64,000 nt of DNA from Ruminococcus sp. (GTDB lineage Bacteria; Bacillota; Clostridia; Oscillospirales; Ruminococcaceae): contig JAIDQQ010000013.1 in NCBI GenBank assembly GCA_029062165.1, positions 1 through 64,000 of the forward strand, read 5' to 3'. The position numbers were made by a program, and so were the translations under genes. The notes under the pieces are model-generated. The model was not told where the DNA came from. It ran no database searches and saw nothing but the letters and a program-made list of their open reading frames with translations. Below are positions 16,414 through 24,722 of this stretch, piece after piece; the stretch's first letter is position 1, and each line of letters opens with the position of its first letter.

Positions 16414-18837
16414 TTAATATTTTCTGTCATTTATGAGACTGTCACAGTAATCATCATGTGCCTTTATTGTATGGTCTGAATTGTAGTCGTAACTATGAGT
16501 GATATTATATTCATTACCGGATTTCTTACGGAATACAAACATATATACGACAAGTATAAGTATTCCGGCAATGCTTATTATTATACCGGCATCAAGAGCA
16601 GGTGTTCTGTAGCGGAATACTATTTTATTATATCCGATGTCGGCTTTTACTGCCATGAATCCGTATGAAACATTTTCCACGTCAACCGGTTTGCCATTTA
16701 CTTCTGCTGACCAGCCTTTACTGTACGGAACACTATAGAATACAAGTTCAGGTTTACCGAGTGTTATTTCAGAAACGAATCCCTTTGAATCGTAACTGAA
16801 AGTATCGCCGGAATTTATCTGACGTTTCATACATAAGTCGTCGTAATCTGACCTGCCAAGCGAAGTTAATTCTGAAATATCGGTTTTTCCGAGAATATCG
16901 GAATATTTTTCAGCCTGTTGTTCGTCGAGTACGATAGAATGGAGCAGGGTTTTTTCACGGACAGAAGCAGATTCGTCTTTGAGTTCGCCTTTAGTTATGA
17001 AACTGTCGAAAGCCATACCCATAGGAATATATAGTTTATTTTCGTATATATCAAAGTATTCGTTTTCCCCGACGAGTTCAAAACCGGTCAGTTCTTTCGG
17101 AATGTCCGTATCTTCGTCAATGCTTTCCTTGTACTGATAGTAATATTTTACTGAAAATAAACCTCTTAAAGTATAGTGTTTTCTGTCCGGACGTGAAGCG
17201 ACATCACGCTGTACATCTACTTCCGGATAGAAATTCATTATAGAACTTTCCACAACACTCTGAAAGGCTCTCATAGTAGGCAGACCCCATATCATAGGAT
17301 AATTGTCACGGTCTTCAGAAATATCAATACGGAAGAAATTATCTTCGGAAACATTTTCGTATATGCTGTCACCGCCTTTTATTGCGGAGTTTATATAATC
17401 CTTTGCGTTTTTCTGAGAGTTCGCACCATAGATTACCGCTGTAAGTACGCATATTACTGACGCTCCGGCTGTACAGCATACCGCAAGGCGTTTATACGGA
17501 AATTTTTTCTTTTTTCTGTAGAAGATATATCCTGTAGTGATAAGAAATACTACAGCTATAGCAAGAGTAAGTACGAAATACAGAATATCTCTCGGCATGG
17601 TGAAAAATGAAAGTTTATCGTTTTTCTTTTCCGGAATACAAGAAATAAGTCCGTATGCCGTAAGCATTACCGCACATATTTTTATTGCCGGTGTTACGTC
17701 AACGTCTTTTTCGTCGAAGGTTCGGGCGGTCATCATGGAAAATATCAGTATCGGCATATAGTACCACCTTGCATAATACGAGGCGTTCAGCATATAGAAC
17801 GCACTGTTAAGGATTGGTATAAATGCACATATTATACATAATACGGAAATCTTTACAGCCCAGTGTTTTTTGTGTGTCCGGAAGAAAGTAATAACGCCTG
17901 TCATTGAGAATAACGGCAGATAACCCCCGATAGATGACCATTTGGCATGGTCTGAATCAAACAGGTTAGGTCTTGCCGGAACGTCCACCGGCATGAAAAA
18001 AGTCTGTATAATTCTTGCTATACGTGTTTTGTCGCTGTACAGTACAACATTCTGTCCGTAAAGATGTTCGCTTACACGATAATTACCCATAATGGCTATG
18101 GCAGTCGGTAATAGTATGATACCGGCTATCATAGTACCGGCGACGGCTTCGAGACACAGTAACCAGAATTTTTTCCACGATGTATTGAAATCCGTACATT
18201 TCATTCTGAACAGATAGTATACTATTAAAAATACAGCCTGTCCGGTAAAGAAGTAGTAGTTTATGAACGCCATAAGCGATACCGACAGGGCAAAAATACC
18301 CTTGCGGTTGTTGTTGATGTTTTCTTCCATAGCTATCAGCATTAACGGAAAAAATGCCGTAACGTCCTGAAAGTGATTGAAGAAAATATTATATACCTGA
18401 AATCCCGAAAACGAATACAACATAGCTCCGATAAGTGCGGAATTTTTACTACGTACAAACTTCCGTATATATGCGTATGCGGTCAGCGAGGCGACACCAT
18501 GTTTCAGGGCAAGCAGAAACGGTATAGACAATGTTACAAGCGAACGTGGAAGAAGCGTCGATAACCAGAAGAACGGACTTCCTATTAAGTAGAATGAATA
18601 AGAGGTCATTAAGTCTGAACCTAAATCAGTATACCAGTTCCACCCGAACTGCCCGTTACGTACCGCATCATTAGCGAGGTTATAGAACGGTATCTGCTGG
18701 GCGTTGAAGTCACCGTAATATATGAAGTAACCACCGTCCATAATCATGACCGGAATGACCGATACAAGCAGACATATGAACCCCATAAGAAAGGCAGTAA
18801 GATATTTTTCTTCTGTATGACGTAATTTTAATGACAT
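16414..18837 (-). CDS. YfhO-family multispanning membrane protein
   Basis: An 807-residue protein with about a dozen membrane segments in its first 480 residues, a large extracytoplasmic region, and a final hydrophobic helix near 760. The opening segment with YYGDFNAQQIPFYNLA, the later NFFRIDI and the terminal YSKGWSAEVNGKPV are hallmarks of YfhO. Family members are predicted GT-C-fold lipid-linked sugar transferases; in Bacillus and Listeria they help glycosylate lipoteichoic acid or wall teichoic acid. The exact substrate here is not determinable. The ribosome-binding site is GGAGG. Confidence 0.9.
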   Translation of the reverse strand: MSLKLRHTEEKYLTAFLMGFICLLVSVIPVMIMDGGYFIYYGDFNAQQIPFYNLANDAVRNGQFGWNWYTDLGSDLMTSYSFYLIGSPFFWLSTLLPRSLVTLSIPFLLALKHGVASLTAYAYIRKFVRSKNSALIGAMLYSFSGFQVYNIFFNHFQDVTAFFPLMLIAMEENINNNRKGIFALSVSLMAFINYYFFTGQAVFLIVYYLFRMKCTDFNTSWKKFWLLCLEAVAGTMIAGIILLPTAIAIMGNYRVSEHLYGQNVVLYSDKTRIARIIQTFFMPVDVPARPNLFDSDHAKWSSIGGYLPLFSMTGVITFFRTHKKHWAVKISVLCIICAFIPILNSAFYMLNASYYARWYYMPILIFSMMTARTFDEKDVDVTPAIKICAVMLTAYGLISCIPEKKNDKLSFFTMPRDILYFVLTLAIAVVFLITTGYIFYRKKKKFPYKRLAVCCTAGASVICVLTAVIYGANSQKNAKDYINSAIKGGDSIYENVSEDNFFRIDISEDRDNYPMIWGLPTMRAFQSVVESSIMNFYPEVDVQRDVASRPDRKHYTLRGLFSVKYYYQYKESIDEDTDIPKELTGFELVGENEYFDIYENKLYIPMGMAFDSFITKGELKDESASVREKTLLHSIVLDEQQAEKYSDILGKTDISELTSLGRSDYDDLCMKRQINSGDTFSYDSKGFVSEITLGKPELVFYSVPYSKGWSAEVNGKPVDVENVSYGFMAVKADIGYNKIVFRYRTPALDAGIIISIAGILILVVYMFVFRKKSGNEYNITHSYDYNSDHTIKAHDDYCDSLINDRKY

Positions 18838-18878
18838 TTCAATATTTCCTCCGATACTGGAAATTTTAACACAAACTA

Positions 18879-18884
18879 ATTATA
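18879..18884 (-). promoter_or_regulatory. Possible -10 element of the YfhO-Nudix unit
   Basis: TATAAT on the minus strand, 42 bp upstream of the YfhO start. No good -35 is seen at the right distance; the matching position is a T-rich tract. Confidence 0.4.
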
Positions 18885-18986
18885 ACATATCTGCCGTGAA
18901 AAAAAAAGTACTTTTTCAAAAAAATTAATACCTGATAAATAAATTAAGGAAAATATAAAAATTATGTGGTAATCTGTTCTGATTTG

Positions 18987-18995
18987 TGGTATAAT
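18987..18995 (+). promoter_or_regulatory. Extended -10 promoter of the cysteine desulfurase-thiI operon
   Basis: TGG-TATAAT (TGn extension plus consensus -10 at 18990-18995) lies about 41 bp upstream of the start codon. The -35 region is poor, as is usual for extended -10 promoters. Confidence 0.65.
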
Positions 18996-19036
18996 TAATA
19001 TTACGCATAAAAATCATACATGAAAGGACTGATAAA

Positions 19037-20164
19037 ATGTCAGTTTATCTTGATAGCGCTTCCACTACTAAACCATGTCCGGAAGCGGTCACAGCGGTAG
19101 TAAACGCACTGACGGAAAATTTCGGTAATCCGTCGTCATTGCACCGTATCGGACTTGACGCACAACTTCTTATTGACAAGACACGGAAAATAATAGCAAG
19201 TTCCATAGGTGCGGAAACCGGTGAGATATATTTTACTTCCGGAGCGACTGAAAGTAATAACCTTGCACTCCGTGGAGTTATGGGAGCTTACGGAAAACGT
19301 CGGAATAAGATAATTATTTCCGCTGTGGAACACGCCTCTGTTGAAGAGACCGTCACGGCACTTGAAAAACAAGGTTTTGAGGCTGTCCGGATAAGTCCAC
19401 GTGCTGACGGAAATTTCTACGTTGAAGATTTCGTCAATGCCTGCGACAATAAAACCTGTATTATAAGTATTATGTTAGTCAATAATGAAACCGGTCATAT
19501 ACTTCCGGTAGCGGATATTTTCAGGACAGTAAAGAAACGTTATCCGGAAATAGTCACACATTGCGATTGCGTACAGGCTTATATGAAAATACCGGTCAAT
19601 ATCAGAAAATTAAATGCGGATATGATTTCATTGAGTGGTCATAAAATCCATGCGGTAAAGGGAATCGGTGCTTTATATATAAGAAAGGGTATCCGTGTAG
19701 TACCGATTGTCACCGGCGGAAATCAGGAAAAGGGAATACGTTCCGGTACTGAAAGTGTACCGTTAATATCGGCATTCGGTACGGCTGTGGAAAAGTATTC
19801 CCCTACCATAAATCAACGCTTTGAAAAAGTCACCGGACTGAAAAGACATTTACTGGAAAAATTATCGGAAATTGACGGAATATCAATAAATTCACCGGAA
19901 AACGCTTCGCCTTACGTCGTGAATATTTCCGCCGGAAAGCGTTCTGAAATAATGTTGCATTTCATGGAACAGAGGGAAATATATATTTCCAGTGGGTCAG
20001 CGTGTTCAAAAGGTCAGCAGAGCGGAGTGTTAGGACAGTTCGGGATAACCGGAAAATCCGCCGACAGTGCTTTAAGAATCAGCATGACCGCCGATACAAC
20101 TACGGAGGAACTCGACTTGTTTGTTGCAACTCTCCGTGAGGGTATCGAAAAAATAAGAGGTTGA
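19037..20164 (+). CDS. Cysteine desulfurase (NifS/IscS class), probable ThiI partner
   Basis: A 375-residue PLP enzyme that releases sulfur from cysteine as a persulfide. Seen in sequence: TSGATESNN, the PLP-lysine in SLSGHKIHAVKGIGALY, and the mobile active-site cysteine in SSGSACSKGQQS. It is first in a three-gene unit ending with thiI. In Bacillus a dedicated desulfurase (NifZ) beside thiI supplies sulfur for 4-thiouridine in tRNA, so that role is more likely here than general Fe-S assembly. No iscU or suf genes are adjacent. Confidence 0.95.
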   Translation: MSVYLDSASTTKPCPEAVTAVVNALTENFGNPSSLHRIGLDAQLLIDKTRKIIASSIGAETGEIYFTSGATESNNLALRGVMGAYGKRRNKIIISAVEHASVEETVTALEKQGFEAVRISPRADGNFYVEDFVNACDNKTCIISIMLVNNETGHILPVADIFRTVKKRYPEIVTHCDCVQAYMKIPVNIRKLNADMISLSGHKIHAVKGIGALYIRKGIRVVPIVTGGNQEKGIRSGTESVPLISAFGTAVEKYSPTINQRFEKVTGLKRHLLEKLSEIDGISINSPENASPYVVNISAGKRSEIMLHFMEQREIYISSGSACSKGQQSGVLGQFGITGKSADSALRISMTADTTTEELDLFVATLREGIEKIRG

Positions 20165-20168
20165 TTTT

Positions 20169-20693
20169 ATGAAACGTACTGTTTATTTTCATGAAGATGA
20201 TTATTGTCAGATAGAGATTCTGCCGTTGAGTGCGGAAAAATTCAGTCTGAAACAAATCGGTGAGATATTCGGGTTTGCAGAAAAACATACGGAAGAATAC
20301 GGCTTTTCGGACGTTTACATAAGAAATGAAAATCCGCACTCTATACGGGAAGTGGGAATCAGTCACGAAAAAATTTCAGAAGTTCTTGATTTTCTGCCGG
20401 AATTTGATGAAGTCAAATCTGAATATCTGCAATGGATAGAGGACAGCCAGCCGGTTTTTTCAAGGGGAATTGATAATAATACGGCTGTATTCTGGGAAAA
20501 GGACGAAAACAATATAATAAGTGCTATGTGGCTTGGTGGAATGTATATAGTTTCTGAAAACTGTCATATGTGGCGTAAAATACTTACAGTTCTTGGAAAT
20601 ACTGCTCCGCTTATGCTTGCGGACTGGAATGCAGGAATATGTATTGATTTGACAGATTCAGAAGAAATTGAAAATTATATAAGGAGTTATTAA
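20169..20693 (+). CDS. Unknown protein between cysteine desulfurase and ThiI genes
   Basis: A 174-residue soluble protein I do not recognise. It is acidic, with no signal peptide or membrane segment. It contains two well-spaced Trp/Met-rich stretches (SAMWLGGMYIVSENCHMW) and ends DLTDSEEIENYIRSY. It lies 4 bp after the desulfurase and 1 bp before thiI, with its own ribosome-binding site. This tight spacing argues for a shared role, perhaps in sulfur relay or tRNA thiolation, but nothing in the sequence proves it. Only two Cys (residues 17 and 137 approximately) are visible, not in a CxxC pair. Confidence 0.75.
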   Translation: MKRTVYFHEDDYCQIEILPLSAEKFSLKQIGEIFGFAEKHTEEYGFSDVYIRNENPHSIREVGISHEKISEVLDFLPEFDEVKSEYLQWIEDSQPVFSRGIDNNTAVFWEKDENNIISAMWLGGMYIVSENCHMWRKILTVLGNTAPLMLADWNAGICIDLTDSEEIENYIRSY

Positions 20694-20694
20694 A

Positions 20695-21873
20695 ATGAAA
20701 GAAATCGTACTTGTAAAATATGGTGAAATGGTTCTTAAGGGACTGAATAAAAAATCTTTTGAGGATATGCTCACGAAAAACATAAAACGTCGCCTGAAAA
20801 GTTTAGGACGTTTTAAAATCACGTCTGCACAGTCGACTACATATATAACACCTCTTGACGAAGATACAGATTTAGACGAAGTTACAAATCGTGTCGGAAA
20901 AATTTTTGGTATATCAGCTTTATGCCGTGCCTGCGTATGCGAAAAGGATTTCAGCGATATAACCGAAAAAAGCCTTGAATACCTGAATGAAGTTCTGAAT
21001 AATGCTAAGACTTTCAAGGTAAATGCAAAGCGTTCCGATAAGGCATTCTGTATGAAGTCGCCGGAAATATGTGCGGAACTCGGCGGAATACTTCTCGAAA
21101 AATTCCCACATCTGACAGTAGATGTCAAAAATCCGGAAATAACGGTAACTGTTGAAGTACGTGATACTAATGCATACGTCCACGCCGAAAACTTAAAGGG
21201 AGCAGGTGGGCTTCCGGTAGGTAGTAGCGGTAAGGCTATGTTATTACTTTCGGGTGGTATTGACAGTCCGGTAGCAGGCTACATGATGGCGAAAAGAGGC
21301 GTACATATTTCCGCCATACATTACGTAAGTCCGCCGTATACTTCCGACAGAGCTTTAATGAAAGTAGAACAGTTATGCGAAAAATTAACCGATTATTGCG
21401 GTGGTATAGCATTTTTCTGCGTACCATTCACGGAGATTCAGGAAGCTATTAAAGATAACTGTCCGGAAGAATTTTTCACAATAATAATGCGACGTATAAT
21501 GATGGAAATAGCACAGAGAATATGCGAAAAAGAAAAATGTCAGGCACTCATTACCGGCGAGAGCGTAGGACAAGTTGCAAGTCAGACTATGTCGGCAATA
21601 GCCTGTACTGATGCAGTGTGCAGAATACCTGTATTCCGTCCGCTTGTTGGTATGGACAAGACAGAAATTATTGAAATCGCCCGAAAAATTGATACTTTTG
21701 AAACTTCCGTACTTCCGTATGAGGACTGCTGTACGGTATTCACGCCACGTCACCCGAAAGTTAAACCTGCTCTCGCTGACGTGGAAAAGGCACAGAACGG
21801 TTTTGACTTTGAACCCCTTATTAATAAAGCCGTTGAAAATACAACACTTAAAACTTTCAATTATACTGAATAA
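20695..21873 (+). CDS. thiI: tRNA 4-thiouridine synthetase ThiI
   Basis: 392 residues. An N-terminal ferredoxin-like/THUMP region (to about 165) is followed by the PP-loop ATP pyrophosphatase domain with LLLSGGIDSPVAGYMMAKRG. The C-terminal rhodanese domain of E. coli ThiI is absent, as in most Firmicutes, so sulfur should come directly from the upstream desulfurase. The conserved ITGESVGQVASQT and the late DCCTVFTPRHP are present. ATAAGGAG gives a clear start. Confidence 0.96.
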   Translation: MKEIVLVKYGEMVLKGLNKKSFEDMLTKNIKRRLKSLGRFKITSAQSTTYITPLDEDTDLDEVTNRVGKIFGISALCRACVCEKDFSDITEKSLEYLNEVLNNAKTFKVNAKRSDKAFCMKSPEICAELGGILLEKFPHLTVDVKNPEITVTVEVRDTNAYVHAENLKGAGGLPVGSSGKAMLLLSGGIDSPVAGYMMAKRGVHISAIHYVSPPYTSDRALMKVEQLCEKLTDYCGGIAFFCVPFTEIQEAIKDNCPEEFFTIIMRRIMMEIAQRICEKEKCQALITGESVGQVASQTMSAIACTDAVCRIPVFRPLVGMDKTEIIEIARKIDTFETSVLPYEDCCTVFTPRHPKVKPALADVEKAQNGFDFEPLINKAVENTTLKTFNYTE

Positions 21874-21970
21874 GTGTTCATAATGTGTGAAATATGTGAT
21901 AATAGACCGGTTTGTGTATACTGCTTTTGTATAAAATCAACAAAAAACACATATCCGGTTATTCACGAAT

Positions 21971-22001
21971 GGTTATTGTACTGAATGTTATTTCAATAAC
22001 C
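21971..22001. repeat. Inverted repeat abutting the sortase operon promoter
   Basis: GGTTATTG (21971-21978) and CAATAACC (21994-22001) form a perfect 8-bp inverted repeat with a 15-bp spacer, ending exactly at the -35 box. It could be an operator or the end of the thiI transcript, but it has no T tract. Confidence 0.6.
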
Positions 22002-22031
22002 TTGACAAGCAGGGTTAATTTGCAGTAAAAT
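22002..22031 (+). promoter_or_regulatory. Sigma-A promoter of the sortase-SpoIID operon
   Basis: TTGACA (22002-22007), 18-bp spacer, TAAAAT (22026-22031), 50 bp before the first sortase start. Confidence 0.78.
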
Positions 22032-22080
22032 ATATATTAACAATAAGAATACATTTATTGCCGGTGGAGGATTATGGCTG

Positions 22081-23688
22081 ATGAAAGATAATTTTAATGA
22101 TATTACACCCGAGGAAATTCAGGACAAAGAAAATAAACTTAATGAAATTCTTAATTCGGTAGACAGTAAACTGAAACCGGAAAACAAATCTTTCAGGTGG
22201 GAAGACGAAATTAATTCCGTTCTTGAAAAACGTTCGCATAGTGAAAGTATTGAAGAAATTCTCAACAGTATTTCTGAAAAACCACAGAAAAATAAACCTG
22301 TTGTCAGGAAAATTCCGGAAAAAATAATTTCCCACGAAAATGACCCCGAAGAACTCGTTGAACAGATTACTGTAGGGAAAAAAGTAACAGAACTAAGTCA
22401 GCAGAAAAAAAACGTCGCTGAAGAAACTGATACAAAACCCAAAGAAGTTACTAAAAGCAATACTATTATATATAACACTCCGGAAAGAAGAACTCCGGTC
22501 AGTGAGGTACGTCCGGTAATGGCTGAAAAACCGGTTGAAAATGTAGTGAAGCCGGTCAGAAAAGTAGTACGTGCCGAAAACAATATAAAATCTGAATCTG
22601 TCAGACCGGCAAACAATGCTAAAAAAATTCCGGAACACAGACCGGTTAAGAAACTTCCGGAAAACAAACCGCCGGAAGTCAAGAAGAAAAAAACTGCCGG
22701 TGAAAAATTCCGTGACCTTTTCCCGAAAAAAGAAGACCCCGCACTTGAAAAAATACGTAAGGTTGTTTTTATGTGTTCGATAGTCGCAATAGTCGTATGT
22801 GGCTATATGGTAGGGGATTATTATATTGACCTCGGTAAAAGTAAAAACCTGCACGAAGAAATAGCAAGCATCTATGAACCGTATCACCCTCCGAAACCTG
22901 CTCAAAACGTCTCGACGATATACGAACCCGATTATGAACGTGAATACAGTCTGCTTGACGGTGCGAAAAAACTTCTCGACATGAATCCCGATGTAGTAGG
23001 CTATATAACTATTCCCGATACTCTCGTTGCCAATCCGGTAATGCAGTACACTGACAACGAAAAATATCTTGACCAGAATATTAACGGAGATACTTCAAGA
23101 GCAGGTGAAATCTTCCTTGACTACAGAAACAATTTTGACAGAGTATCTGACAATAAACTTTCCGTGGAAAATTCGGACAATCTTGTAATATACGGTCATA
23201 ATATGGGTAATGAAACAATGTTCGGCAGTCTGAAATACTATCAGCATAACTATAACTATTATAAACAGCACCCTGTTATATATCTGAACTCAAATTATGA
23301 ATGCTATACCTATAAGATATTTGCTTATTTTATTCTCGACGCTATGGACGAATCCGAAACTGCTTACGACTGCTGGAATAAATTTGATTTCGACGACGAA
23401 GAGGACTTCTATAATTTTGTGAATGAGGCAAAGAAAAGAACTCTCGCAACAAATGATGTTGACGTTAAATACGGTGACAAGATTCTTACACTTTCCACTT
23501 GTAATACTATTCTCGGAGACCGTGGCAGACTTATTGTCATGGGAAGACTTCTCCGTGACGGTGAAGACACTCTTGAGGGTACGCAACAAAGCATACAGAA
23601 TACAAACATAAAATGGCCCTCTATATACTATCAGCAGAAACCTAATGAAAGATATAATCCGGACGCAGAGTTTATCCCGTACGGTTGA
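22081..23688 (+). CDS. Class B sortase with a long cytoplasmic N-terminal region
   Basis: A 535-residue transpeptidase predicted to attach surface proteins to the wall. Residues 1-225 are charged, Pro/Lys/Glu-rich and probably disordered. One membrane helix follows (about 230-248), then a linker, then the sortase domain (about 300-510). The catalytic set is visible: His373 in YGHNM, Cys474 in LSTC and Arg481/Arg483. The WNKFDFDDEEDFYNFV insertion is typical of class B. Ordinary class B sortases are near 250 residues, so the N-terminal half is an addition. A second sortase follows 17 bp later. No substrate with a sortase signal lies in the window. Confidence 0.93.
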   Translation: MKDNFNDITPEEIQDKENKLNEILNSVDSKLKPENKSFRWEDEINSVLEKRSHSESIEEILNSISEKPQKNKPVVRKIPEKIISHENDPEELVEQITVGKKVTELSQQKKNVAEETDTKPKEVTKSNTIIYNTPERRTPVSEVRPVMAEKPVENVVKPVRKVVRAENNIKSESVRPANNAKKIPEHRPVKKLPENKPPEVKKKKTAGEKFRDLFPKKEDPALEKIRKVVFMCSIVAIVVCGYMVGDYYIDLGKSKNLHEEIASIYEPYHPPKPAQNVSTIYEPDYEREYSLLDGAKKLLDMNPDVVGYITIPDTLVANPVMQYTDNEKYLDQNINGDTSRAGEIFLDYRNNFDRVSDNKLSVENSDNLVIYGHNMGNETMFGSLKYYQHNYNYYKQHPVIYLNSNYECYTYKIFAYFILDAMDESETAYDCWNKFDFDDEEDFYNFVNEAKKRTLATNDVDVKYGDKILTLSTCNTILGDRGRLIVMGRLLRDGEDTLEGTQQSIQNTNIKWPSIYYQQKPNERYNPDAEFIPYG

Positions 23689-23705
23689 TAAGGAGTGATA
23701 TTTTT

Positions 23706-24704
23706 ATGAAAGCAGTGAAAGTTATTTCAATAGTATCGGCTTGTGTGGCGGTTGTTTCATTGTCTGCCTCAATACTCATGTTGAGACAGAAAGAAGAAAT
23801 TTTCAATCCTGAATCTTCTCTTGAAGAGTCCATACCTGAACAAACCGTTGAACTTCCGCCACAGGACGAACCCGAACAGGAAACTGAACCTTTTTCAAGG
23901 GAAGTGGACTATAATGACCCTTATGGTTATTTCAATTCAAACAGAAGATATTCACCGGACGGTCAGACTAAACCACGGATTATTTACGACAAACTGAATC
24001 TTCCTGTATATGAGTACGTACCGAATAATACCGGCGTGGACAGAACATATGAAAGTCTTATACGCCGTAATGATGATATAGTAGGCTGGTTGAGAATAAA
24101 CAATACACAGGTAAATTATCCGCTCCTGAAAGACCCTGGTGACATAGTCCCAGGTATGGGCTATGGTGACCAGTATATAGAATATAATGAATACTATCTG
24201 CACCATAACATTGACAGACAATATCTTTTCGAGGGTAATATATATATGGACTGTCGGGACAATTTCGGAGCTGTTGAGGGTCTGCAATCTGAAAATATAG
24301 TAATATACGGTCATAATATGCTGAATGGTTCACAGTTCGGAAATCTGCGTTACTATAAGGATACGAGTTACTACTGGAGTAATCCGTTTATATATCTCGA
24401 TTCTATCTACAGGAATTACGAATATGTAATAGTTTCTTTCTGCATAACAAGCGGTAACGCCGATACAGATTTTCGTTACTGGGATATGGAAGAACTCAAT
24501 ACACAGGAAGACTTTGATTATTACGTGAACAGAATAAAACGAGACCAGTTACTTGATACCGGCGTTGATATACATTACGGCGACAAACTTCTTACATTAT
24601 CTACGTGTCACGCCGACGAGGACAATACAAGATTTATCATTCTCGCAAGAAGATTACGTGACGGAGAATCAACAAGCAGTTTTTCGACTATTCAGAAGTC
24701 TTGA
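23706..24704 (+). CDS. Second class B sortase
   Basis: 332 residues from the ATG at 23706 (AAGGAG 10 nt upstream). A signal-anchor helix (residues 5-25), an acidic Pro/Glu-rich linker and the sortase domain from about residue 105. His203 in YGHNM, Cys301 in LSTC and Arg309 form the active site. It resembles the preceding sortase but lacks the long cytoplasmic extension. The pair probably arose by duplication, and may serve different substrates. Confidence 0.93.
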   Translation: MKAVKVISIVSACVAVVSLSASILMLRQKEEIFNPESSLEESIPEQTVELPPQDEPEQETEPFSREVDYNDPYGYFNSNRRYSPDGQTKPRIIYDKLNLPVYEYVPNNTGVDRTYESLIRRNDDIVGWLRINNTQVNYPLLKDPGDIVPGMGYGDQYIEYNEYYLHHNIDRQYLFEGNIYMDCRDNFGAVEGLQSENIVIYGHNMLNGSQFGNLRYYKDTSYYWSNPFIYLDSIYRNYEYVIVSFCITSGNADTDFRYWDMEELNTQEDFDYYVNRIKRDQLLDTGVDIHYGDKLLTLSTCHADEDNTRFIILARRLRDGESTSSFSTIQKS

Positions 24705-24722
24705 TTACATAAGGAGATTTTT

